A DNA stretch of 25,737 nt, from positions 1 through 25,737 of the forward strand of contig CAMOXA010000003.1 in NCBI GenBank assembly GCA_946628745.1, in the 5' to 3' direction. The position numbers and the translations under genes were made by a program. The notes beneath the pieces are model-generated. The model was not told the DNA's origin. It made no database searches and saw only the letters and a list, made by a program, of their open reading frames with translations. The DNA is from an uncultured Verrucomicrobiota bacterium. GTDB lineage: Bacteria; Verrucomicrobiota; Kiritimatiellia; RFP12; UBA1067. This document shows, piece after piece, positions 7,701 to 14,534 of this stretch (the stretch's first letter is position 1; every line of letters begins with the position of its first letter).

Positions 7701-8641
7701 GCCGAGAAATCCGCCTGCGAAGCGCGCACGAGCCCCTTGCCGCCGGTGCAGGAGCAATTCGCGATTACGCAGCCGTTCATTCCGAAAAAGTCCGCCGCGT
7801 ACGCTCTAAGATTGTCGAAGACGCAGTTGCGAATCGTCAGGCCGTTCGCGTACCTGCCGGGCGTCGCGTGGTGGTTGCCGACGCCGGCGAAAACTTTGTC
7901 GAACGTGCAGTCCACGACAGTGACGCGCTCGCACGCGGTGCCGTCATGCGGGTAGTTGCCCTCTTCGCCGTCAGCGTCCGTGAAATCCATGTGCACGCAC
8001 TCGATCGTGTTGTAGCGGTTTTCGTCGCCGACCGCGTAGGGGCTCCACACTTTCGCGTCCGTGCCGGAATATTTCACAGGCGCCGAGAACAGGCAATTGC
8101 GGATGAGGACGTCCGACGAGCCGCTGATGTTCAGCATGTGGTCGGTGCAGCCCTCGAAGCACACGCCCTCGATTCTGAGACCCGAACCGTGGCTCAGGCG
8201 CATGATGCCCGTCACTTCGTCGGCGCCGCTCGCGGCGTCCCAGATTCCGCCATCAATGGTTATGTTCGAATACTGGCTGTAGCCCGCGTGGGTGCACGTC
8301 TCGTCGCCGGGGCAGTCGGAGCCGTCGGCGTTCAGGTGCCGCGCGAGGAGCATGAGCTGGTCGGTATTGCCCGAACGCACGAATCTGGCGCCGTCTTGCA
8401 GAGTGAGACGCGTGTTGGAATAAATGTGCAGCGCGTGGTCGAGGCGGTACGTCCCGGCCGGCACGACAATCGTCACGGCCTCGGTCGCGCCTTTGGCTTT
8501 TTCGAGCGCGAGCTGCACGCCCAGGAAGTCCGACTCTTCGTCGCTCCCGTTCGCGCCAAAGTCCGTCACGTCGTATGTCGCTGCGCCCGCTCCGGCCGCG
8601 AGCAGAAGCGACATTGCAATGATGGGTATTTTTGTCATCAT
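4763..8641 (-). CDS. secreted right-handed beta-helix protein with modular C-terminus
   Basis: This encodes 1292 residues. An N-terminal signal peptide (hydrophobic 5-19, likely cut near AGA-AT at 20-22) is followed by YDVTDFGANG, the opening motif of the pectate-lyase-3 fold. A long parallel beta-helix follows, with about fifteen ~23-residue rungs carrying recurring GN.I or N.V at residues about 350-690. Next come a fibronectin-III-like region (about 710-800), a Listeria/Bacteroides-type repeat ending FAAWEY (about 826-880), and a Pro-Thr-Asp linker (about 920-956). The last part is a C-terminal region of two related beta-rich segments, both with GTLSV motifs. Such helices bind or cleave polysaccharides; I see no assured catalytic residues. 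It is last in a glycan operon, 21 bp after a glycosyltransferase, with SD AAAGGAA, so it may act on or anchor to that surface glycan. Confidence 0.9.
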   Translation of the reverse strand: MMTKIPIIAMSLLLAAGAGAATYDVTDFGANGSDEESDFLGVQLALEKAKGATEAVTIVVPAGTYRLDHALHIYSNTRLTLQDGARFVRSGNTDQLMLLARHLNADGSDCPGDETCTHAGYSQYSNITIDGGIWDAASGADEVTGIMRLSHGSGLRIEGVCFEGCTDHMLNISGSSDVLIRNCLFSAPVKYSGTDAKVWSPYAVGDENRYNTIECVHMDFTDADGEEGNYPHDGTACERVTVVDCTFDKVFAGVGNHHATPGRYANGLTIRNCVFDNLRAYAADFFGMNGCVIANCSCTGGKGLVRASQADFSATENNVDSPSEHAFFLVDGASARITGNFVSGGVQGVNLVGASAELRKNRLTGCSDCGVRADASSMVLARDNDIIEPAAHGFSLTGGSSLFALGNFVNNAGKAGFVIYSGGAAELADNKVWAPGAYGIQLNGVAGAKILGNEVTAPVMHGVWLADCASAALQGNEVWNAKGHGVIFQGGSAVIEGNTILFPEKNGLVCESAATVAATANTINGCGQYAVCATGGSSLSADGNTICDSTLSAVYVYECDNAKVTGNTIVSPKDCGVQARGTSGAEICGNSISSPSARGILLWESTGGSIKGNLVASPATEGIFCRESTNSEVVGNIVRGSTGIGIRVEGSKTKLASANVANNRVDSLTTHDIRFDNCESSRLVDNICTGHAATIALASIDATEYNPGDAPCSAVRSDDDGSISVSWERLAPVSGSENGYFVEYGASSDFSGAVTVKIDNRDVTAYTIPAADAAGVEYVRVRSYHIYYNSVRYESTGSLAEGVPVGKAKVKLADCGGTGGPESLMVDFDDTLPTVSALPERENWTFTGYWTEPLGGGRQYIDESGSSMDDISASWFDRRLFAAWEYVPATIARPGITEEPPADPAPDPDPDAVPAPATPDEPTAPTDPTAPTDPTDPTEPTDPTDPTDPTDPTDPVTPEPEIPQLYPHGDSTPFEGNVTYVGWVRDKDGALKGTLSVKFAKPNRRDGTCKPTVAYIPLGGKKQSVKVDKSAFPVAGGEAAVKLPGLGTLKLNGKSARGVDFDVQAGADLMKSSDRAAKASAKSRLAALAGTWTFALDTDRGCAAFSVTVAASGKGKLSGTMPDGSKVSLTSPGVLGEKSLAIPFAYAKKGSIGFVFWVGEDGTVALTDITALRTAAGQTLWGEVVEPSKTRALSDGKHTLECELFAAPLPFDVRGRKWNLPKQNKKAAVDPNPYGAKLSFADKTGLVKGTLSVPVPGAARPVKFVVNGVVTGGGFRGSAYNKNYGGFRISAE
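5778..5876 (-). repeat. 9-bp tandem repeats coding a Pro-Thr-Asp linker
   Basis: There are eleven consecutive 9-bp units, variants of GGGTCCGTG on the plus strand, each encoding one Pro-Thr-Asp (or Ala/Glu variant) step on the minus strand. The array is in frame, so copy-number change would alter linker length without breaking the protein. It separates the beta-helix and repeat modules from the C-terminal domain. Confidence 0.9.
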
Positions 8642-8662
8642 CTTTTTGTTCCTTTCTTTGTG

Positions 8663-9724
8663 TCAGCGCCGCGAAAAGACGTACAGTCTCTGCACGGCAA
8701 AACTGCCTGTAAAAAGCACGGTCTCGACCAGTATCTTCGAAATGAGCGGCGACATGCCGAACCAATTCCGCATGAAGCGCATCCCGAAGTAGGACAGCGT
8801 GAAAAGCGTGACGGCGAGCAGCACGAAGCCGGCCGCTTCCTTGAGCGGACGCCGCTTCGAGCGGAACACGCTGATCTTGTTTATGATGAAATTCACCGAA
8901 CAGCTGATGATTCGCGATATGATCAGGCTGGGCAGTATCGACCCGATCGTTAGAAACGCGACCGAGAAGACCACATAGTCCACCGCGAAGCTGACGAGCG
9001 AAGACGCCACAAAGCGCAGGAAGACCGCGTAGATGCGCAGAGAGTCGACGACCGGCCTGAAGTGGCTGCGCCTGTTGCCTTCCTCGTATATGGTTCTTAT
9101 TGGCACCTGCACGCACGGCGCGTTTTCTATCGCGAGGATGAGCGCTTCGAGATGGAACTCGTAGCGGTTCTTCTCGATCTGGGTGCACAGCGCGGCGACC
9201 GGCGGCGGCAGGCACCTAAGACCGCTTTGGGTGTCCTTCAGGTGCACGCCGGTGCACAGGCGAAAGACGGTCTCGGTAACGCGGTTGCCAAGGCGGCTTC
9301 GCAGCGGAATCTTGATGGCCCCGTCGTGGTACTCGCGAACGCCGATTGTGAAAGCGTCGGGACTTTCGAGAAACCGCCGGACTACTTTGGCCACGTCCTC
9401 GGGGTGGTGCTGTCCGTCGGCGTCGAAGAGGACGAAGCCCGCCGCATCGGGGCACTCGTACATCGCGCGCTGCAGACCTGTCTTGATGGCGCCGCCAGTT
9501 CCGGAATTTACGCCGAGGTGCAGCACCTCTATTTTCGGGTCGATCGCCGCGACACGTTCGAACACACCGGCGTACTCGGGTCCGCTGCCGTCGTCCACGA
9601 CGAACAGCCGGCGCAGTTCCGGGCACTCGCGCAGGGCGCCTGCCGCGGTCTCTTCGAGTTTTTCGTCCGGCTTGTAGGCTGGTATGACGCCGGCCACATA
9701 TGCCTTGTCGCAGGTTTTTGTCAT
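8663..9724 (-). CDS. GT2 glycosyltransferase fused to GtrA-like membrane domain
   Basis: This encodes 353 residues. The N-terminal 1-215 is a GT2 transferase of the dolichyl/undecaprenyl-phosphate sugar synthase type, with VIPAYKPDEKL, VDDGSG and FDADGQHHPED (nucleotide-sugar and metal site). The C-terminal part (about 225-350) has about four membrane segments and conserved basic positions (NFIINKISVFRSKR) typical of GtrA-like proteins. Members of this fusion type are thought to load a sugar on undecaprenyl phosphate and help flip it. That would supply the donor for the GT-C enzyme encoded immediately upstream, whose stop overlaps this start in ATGA (9721-9724). Confidence 0.92.
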   Translation of the reverse strand: MTKTCDKAYVAGVIPAYKPDEKLEETAAGALRECPELRRLFVVDDGSGPEYAGVFERVAAIDPKIEVLHLGVNSGTGGAIKTGLQRAMYECPDAAGFVLFDADGQHHPEDVAKVVRRFLESPDAFTIGVREYHDGAIKIPLRSRLGNRVTETVFRLCTGVHLKDTQSGLRCLPPPVAALCTQIEKNRYEFHLEALILAIENAPCVQVPIRTIYEEGNRRSHFRPVVDSLRIYAVFLRFVASSLVSFAVDYVVFSVAFLTIGSILPSLIISRIISCSVNFIINKISVFRSKRRPLKEAAGFVLLAVTLFTLSYFGMRFMRNWFGMSPLISKILVETVLFTGSFAVQRLYVFSRR

Positions 9725-11682
9725 GATGCGGCCTCCTTTTCGGTTTTAGGCGCGAGCGCAAGAAGCGCGAGGACCCAGGAAACATCGACTATGGTCGAAT
9801 AGCGCGAGTTCGGCAACGCCCCGTCGCCGAGAGAGTAGAAAATCGCGAGCGCAAGCGAAAAGCCGAAGAACACCGCGAGGGCCGGCGCGGACGCGGCGAG
9901 GCGCCGGCGCGCGCCGCCGGATTTCACGAGCGCGGCGATCGCGAACAGAAACGCCGCCGCGAACAAGTGCAGCGGTATCGCGTTGGCCGCGCGCGTCAGG
10001 TTCCTGGCCGGGCCCTCGAAGCATCGCGGATTGTAGCAATACGGGTTTATGCACCGCCGGCCCTCGTGGCAGCGCGTGTCGTATATTCCGGCGAGCTGGC
10101 AGAAAGGCGCGAACATGACCTTCGCGACATCGTGCGCGATGCCGCCCAGCACCTCACCAGGCCTCGCGCGAAACACCGCGCCGGCCATTGTCCGGTACAG
10201 TTCGTGTGCCCGCTCTTCGCCGACCCGCTTCTCCAGCTTGGGCGCGAAGACATACATCACGTTGTTGTTGTTCTCGTCGAAGTTGCGGGCGTCGTCGCGG
10301 CTGACGAGCCGCTTGACTTCGGCGGGGAAGCTGTCGTAGCATTCCGTCATGTGCGGCCAGACTATCCTGTCCAGAAGCACGAAGTCCAGCGTGGTGCGGG
10401 GGCGGCCGTAGAGCCCGGGCTGCTGGGTGAGACGGTTGACGGTCGCGACCGCGGCGAAAGCACAGGCGAGAGTCGCCGCGAAGCAGAGCGCGGCACGGCG
10501 GCGGCCTTTGCCGCGCACGAGCCAGAACACCGCCGCCGCGAGTCCCGTCAGGAGAAACAGGTAGGGCCTGTCGCCGCGCACCATGCTGCCGGCGCAGAAC
10601 GCGACGAGTGCGGCGGCGTAAGGCCGGACGCTGCCGCGTTCGCCGTGAAACACCGCGAGCATCGCGGCGAGATACACCATCGTCGCCGAAAGCGCGAGAG
10701 AGTCGGACATCCCGGCGAAACACATCATCCCGCACAGCGGGAAGCTCGCCGCGTAAAGCGCCGCGAAGCGCAGGTCAGCCGGCGAAGCGCCGCGTGCGAG
10801 CGCCCCCGCGGGGAACAGGCGTGCTATCGTCGAGACCGCGAAAATCGCCGCGGCCGCCTGGACTGCGGCCTGGAAAATGTAGATGAAAAACACGTGCGGC
10901 AGATGTATGCGCCCTTCGAGCCACACCGCACACCCGACGACGACCGGATAGCCGACAGGCCGGTATTCGTCAACGGCAAGCGACCGCGAAAGATTGAGGT
11001 ATTCCCTCGCGTCGCCGAACGTGGGCGTGCCGCCGAGATTGAAAAGCATCCATGCGGACATCAAGCCGAGCTGCACGGCCATGGCGATGCGCACAAACCC
11101 CCAGACGAATGTTTCGCCTTCGCGGCGCGGCATTGCCGAAAGTATCAGCCAGGCGAAAATGCCGGCCAGAGAAAAACACATGATATCAAGGGACAGCTCC
11201 CGGCCCTGGCCGGCTGTCGCGGGAAAGTCCAGCCCGCCGCCGTAGACGAGATACGGGTCGCGCTTGCCAGACTTTATCTCCATGCGTCCGCCGGGCGACA
11301 GCGAACGCGCGTCTACGTCGCCGCTCGGAGTGAACCGCGCCCAGTCCAGCACAAGCTCGCGGCCGTCTTTCGCGCGGATGCGTACCGGTCCCGCGTCCAC
11401 GCGCCCCGGCGCCGAGCCGAAGTCGACGCGAAGCTTGCGAAGCCTGGCGGCTTCAAGCACGAAATCGAGACTGTTGCCGCCTTTCGACACGGCGGCCTTC
11501 TTGCTGAATTTGAAAGGCGCCGCCGGGTCGTCCGAGAAAAATATCTCGCAGACGAACGGCTTCTCGGCCCTGACGTCGAACGACAGCCGCATTTTTTCCG
11601 TCTTGAGGCCATATGCATACACGCCCGCTAGAACAAGCGCGGCGAGCCCGGCGGCGATGCATATTCTTTTTGCGGCTGTCAT
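9721..11682 (-). CDS. GT-C type membrane glycosyltransferase
   Basis: This encodes about 653 residues with many membrane segments. After one N-terminal helix there is an extracytoplasmic beta-rich region (about 30-155), unlike a plain GT-C enzyme. Then come the hydrophobic core and the hallmark first-loop motif GDAREYL (Asp near residue 224) and RPVGYP, as in lipid-phosphate-sugar-dependent transferases (PMT/ArnT class). It probably moves a sugar from undecaprenyl phosphate to a periplasmic acceptor. A later loop is Cys-rich (CHEGRRCINPYCYNPRC). Two starts are possible: GTG at 11686-11688, or ATG at 11680-11682, which has GAGG 5 nt before it. I prefer the ATG. The acceptor and sugar are unknown. 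Confidence 0.85.
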   Translation of the reverse strand: MTAAKRICIAAGLAALVLAGVYAYGLKTEKMRLSFDVRAEKPFVCEIFFSDDPAAPFKFSKKAAVSKGGNSLDFVLEAARLRKLRVDFGSAPGRVDAGPVRIRAKDGRELVLDWARFTPSGDVDARSLSPGGRMEIKSGKRDPYLVYGGGLDFPATAGQGRELSLDIMCFSLAGIFAWLILSAMPRREGETFVWGFVRIAMAVQLGLMSAWMLFNLGGTPTFGDAREYLNLSRSLAVDEYRPVGYPVVVGCAVWLEGRIHLPHVFFIYIFQAAVQAAAAIFAVSTIARLFPAGALARGASPADLRFAALYAASFPLCGMMCFAGMSDSLALSATMVYLAAMLAVFHGERGSVRPYAAALVAFCAGSMVRGDRPYLFLLTGLAAAVFWLVRGKGRRRAALCFAATLACAFAAVATVNRLTQQPGLYGRPRTTLDFVLLDRIVWPHMTECYDSFPAEVKRLVSRDDARNFDENNNNVMYVFAPKLEKRVGEERAHELYRTMAGAVFRARPGEVLGGIAHDVAKVMFAPFCQLAGIYDTRCHEGRRCINPYCYNPRCFEGPARNLTRAANAIPLHLFAAAFLFAIAALVKSGGARRRLAASAPALAVFFGFSLALAIFYSLGDGALPNSRYSTIVDVSWVLALLALAPKTEKEAAS

Positions 11683-11697
11683 CGGCACCTCGTCTCT

Positions 11698-14139
11698 TCA
11701 CTCCGCGGAACCGCGGCCGGACGGCGCGGCCGCGAAGATGTCGCGCTTTATGTGTTCGAGCGCGACCGCCGCCGCGCGCGGGTAGTTGAGCATGACCGAT
11801 TTCGCCAGCTCGGCGCGCGTCGCCGCCTTAACGTCGCGTCCGCCGGCGATCACATCGCGCAGGAACGCGTCGATGGCGGCTGTGTCGTACGCGATGTAGC
11901 ACGCGTCGAGGCACTTCCTGCCAAGCGGCGCGAACTTTTCTTCGATGTCCTGCGGCGACTTTAGCATGTAGCAGCACGGCTTGCCGGTGTACAGGTATTC
12001 GACGAGATACGATCCGCAATCCTGTATGCAGCCGTCGGATTCCGCGAACTCCTTGAAGTAATCCCCGCCGTCCGACCAGATTACGTTCGGCTTCGCCCGC
12101 AGCTCCTCGATGTATCTGTCGACGCGCACCGGGCCCCACCTCTTCGGATCCGACATGATCTTGAAAAGGAACGGATGCGGACGGAACACGAAATCGTACT
12201 GCGGATAGCGATCCGGCAGCTCCATGAAGAAATCGGCATACCGCGCGAAATTCGCGAGCGACAGCATTTTGTTCGTGCCGCCCTCGACGGAATGGTGCGG
12301 CGCTATCAGGATTCGCCTGCGCGCGTGATGCACCGGCGAGACCGCCGCGAGCCCGTCCATCTTGATGTAGCCGCAAAGGTCGCCGTTCGTCCCGCCGATT
12401 GCGGAATACGCGCGGTATTCGGCGAGCGTGTCGTCGCACTCGAAAAACGCCTTCCACATGTACGCGTAGCTCTGGCCACCCATCACATGGCGGTCGTATA
12501 TCGAGCGGTAGTAGCCGTAGTTGACGCATATTGGCAGGAAGTCGCGTCCGACCGAATAGCGCGGATTGTACCTGAAGCTCGACATTTCGTACGGCGAGGG
12601 ATAGCATACTATGTCGGCCTCGGCGAGGACATCCGTCCACATGCCGAACTCGTCCTTCCAGGCCAGCGAAAGCCGGTCTGCCGGAATCACCGCCGCGAGC
12701 CCGTCGCGGCAGGACGCCATCGCTTCGTCGGTCTTGCCGTCGCGCCAGCGCAGATCGGGCACCACGACGACATACGGGTCGAACGCCGCGTCGGCGAGCA
12801 TCGCGTCGAAGAGCGGTCGCGCCGGAAACATCGACGCGCTTGAAACGAAGAACACCGCCCTGGCGCGTCCGCCGGCTTTCATCTTGGCGCAGAGTCTGGC
12901 ACACTTCGCCGGGAACCCGGCCTGGTGACCCGCGTACGTCACAATCTTGTGCTCGCGCGCGAGAGAGCGCGGTTCTATAAGCGCCGCGAGGCTTGGGTTG
13001 ACTTTTTTGACGAGTTCAAGCACCTTGCCGACGTCTTCGTAGCTGTCGCCGTCGACAGCCTTGACTTTTAAGAGCGGCGCGCGGAAGCGCTCGCAGAGCG
13101 ACAGCGGATACTTCGAGGGCGCGCCGCGGCGAAAGCCCATCGGCACAAGCGTCGTCCATTTGAATCCGGAATCCTCCAGGTATTTCGTCAGCTTGAACTC
13201 GAACTTGACGATCACCTTGTCGCGCTCGACGGGGCCCTTCAATTCGTCCAAAAAACCGTCCAGCACGGTTCCGTCCAGCACCCTGCGGCGAAAGACGTAG
13301 AAGTAGGACGAAATGTGGATGTTCCCGAAGGCGTTGTAGCCGGTATATCCCCAGAAGTCGCAATCCGCGGCGGCCATCTTGCCGAAAGATTCCGAGAACG
13401 GAAACACCGGCCCGTAGTTGGAATCGTTTATCACGACCAGTTCGTCCGCGACAGCCGCGTCGAGCAGCCCCTCCGCCCTGGCGATCGCAAGACCTCGCCG
13501 GTAGGAGCCGAAGTCGTACTGGCAGTGCCGCTCGAACTTCGCGACCGTCACGACGCCGCGAAGCTTGCCGGCTTCGCCGGGCAGCACGAGGCAGTCGCCG
13601 ACAAGAACTATGTTGTCGACGACCTCCTTGAGTCCGCGAAGAAGATACATCAGCTTCTCCGGGATGACGCCTTTGCCGAAATACGCGGCGACGACTGCAG
13701 TGCGCGCGCAGCGCCGCGGCGCGCGGTCGAACCGCCACTCGCCCTCCACGCAGCCTTCGGGGAAAACCGGCTGTTCGACTTCAGTCAGCGATATCTGCCG
13801 CCCTTCGCGCTTGCCGTATTTCTCGTAGTGGATGAGCGGATTCATCTTCGCCGCGCGCACGTCGTTGTGCAGCGCGAAGTACTCTTCGTTGACGAACGAA
13901 AGAGACGGATTGCGGTTGCTCGCCACGCCGTGCAGCGCATAGTGCCGCGCCGGATCCATCCCGGCCGCCTCCACGTCCGGGTTGTTCTTTAGGTACCAGT
14001 CCGCGTCGAAGAACTCCGAATTGCGAACCAGCTCTATGTTGGCCAAAGCCGCCCGCTCGCCGCGCCAGGTGTGGAGCGCCGCGGCCTTGGCTGACTTGAG
14101 CGAGTGCCAGGCGACGCGTATGGCGTCGAGCGCGCTCAT
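11698..14139 (-). CDS. RgpF-like glycosyltransferase fused to CDP-glycerol transferase-like domain
   Basis: This encodes 813 residues. Residues about 43-115 hold two copies of the short motif seen in many surface-glycan enzymes (YLKNNPDV..HY..HG, then YFALHNDV..HYEKYG). Residues about 148-340 match the rhamnan synthesis protein F family (AVVAAYFGKG, INDSNYGPV, DFWGYTG). The C-terminal part (about 410-800) resembles CDP-glycerol glycerophosphotransferases, with RPHPF at 653-657 and, downstream, CGSYLVEYLYTGKP. A TagD-like gene directly upstream makes CDP-glycerol, supporting transfer of glycerol phosphate onto a glycan. The ATG overlaps the tagD stop (14136-14139) and has SD AAGGAG. Domain assignment is good; substrates are inferred. 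Confidence 0.9.
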   Translation of the reverse strand: MSALDAIRVAWHSLKSAKAAALHTWRGERAALANIELVRNSEFFDADWYLKNNPDVEAAGMDPARHYALHGVASNRNPSLSFVNEEYFALHNDVRAAKMNPLIHYEKYGKREGRQISLTEVEQPVFPEGCVEGEWRFDRAPRRCARTAVVAAYFGKGVIPEKLMYLLRGLKEVVDNIVLVGDCLVLPGEAGKLRGVVTVAKFERHCQYDFGSYRRGLAIARAEGLLDAAVADELVVINDSNYGPVFPFSESFGKMAAADCDFWGYTGYNAFGNIHISSYFYVFRRRVLDGTVLDGFLDELKGPVERDKVIVKFEFKLTKYLEDSGFKWTTLVPMGFRRGAPSKYPLSLCERFRAPLLKVKAVDGDSYEDVGKVLELVKKVNPSLAALIEPRSLAREHKIVTYAGHQAGFPAKCARLCAKMKAGGRARAVFFVSSASMFPARPLFDAMLADAAFDPYVVVVPDLRWRDGKTDEAMASCRDGLAAVIPADRLSLAWKDEFGMWTDVLAEADIVCYPSPYEMSSFRYNPRYSVGRDFLPICVNYGYYRSIYDRHVMGGQSYAYMWKAFFECDDTLAEYRAYSAIGGTNGDLCGYIKMDGLAAVSPVHHARRRILIAPHHSVEGGTNKMLSLANFARYADFFMELPDRYPQYDFVFRPHPFLFKIMSDPKRWGPVRVDRYIEELRAKPNVIWSDGGDYFKEFAESDGCIQDCGSYLVEYLYTGKPCCYMLKSPQDIEEKFAPLGRKCLDACYIAYDTAAIDAFLRDVIAGGRDVKAATRAELAKSVMLNYPRAAAVALEHIKRDIFAAAPSGRGSAE

Positions 14140-14534
14140 TTGCCGGACTCCTTAAGCGTAGCCTTGATCTGGGTCGTGGAGATCTCGGGCGTACGCGGCA
14201 GATAGACGACCTCGCACTTGTCCTTCAGAAAGTCGAACTTGCCTTTCCAGTCGTCGCCGATCACGAAAACGTCCGCGCCGTATTTGACGACATCGGTGTT
14301 TTTCTGTTCCCAGTTTTCTTCGGGGACGACAAGGTCGACATAGCGAATCGCCTCAAGCATGAGCTTGCGTTCCGCATACGTGAAATAGCACTTCTTGTGC
14401 TTCTCGCGCCAGTTGAATTCATCCGTCGAAAGAACCACTATCAGATAGTCGCCGAGTTCCCGCGCGCGTCTTAACAGGTTTATGTGCCCGTAGTGCAGCA
14501 GATCGAACGTACCGTATGTTATCACTTTTCTCAT
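14136..14534 (-). CDS. tagD: glycerol-3-phosphate cytidylyltransferase-like (TagD/TarD)
   Basis: This encodes 132 residues, the normal size. It should join CTP and glycerol 3-phosphate to give CDP-glycerol. The nucleotidyltransferase motif HYGH is at 14-17 within YGTFDLLHYGH, and ISTTQIK at 118-124 is the second signature. Related enzymes act on other polyol phosphates or ethanolamine phosphate, so CDP-glycerol is likely but not certain. The reading frame stays open upstream to 15170, but those residues are a shadow of the preceding gene; homology starts at the ATG 14532-14534. That ATG overlaps the stop of the upstream gene as ATGA and has GAGGAAAG before it. Confidence 0.92.
   Translation of the reverse strand: MRKVITYGTFDLLHYGHINLLRRARELGDYLIVVLSTDEFNWREKHKKCYFTYAERKLMLEAIRYVDLVVPEENWEQKNTDVVKYGADVFVIGDDWKGKFDFLKDKCEVVYLPRTPEISTTQIKATLKESGK

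Noticed and set aside
13258..13290. CCGTCCAGCAC motif occurring twice, resembling the left-edge tandem unit
   Set aside because: It encodes VLDGTVLDG inside the RgpF-like gene. The likeness is short and explained by coding use of Leu-Asp-Gly.
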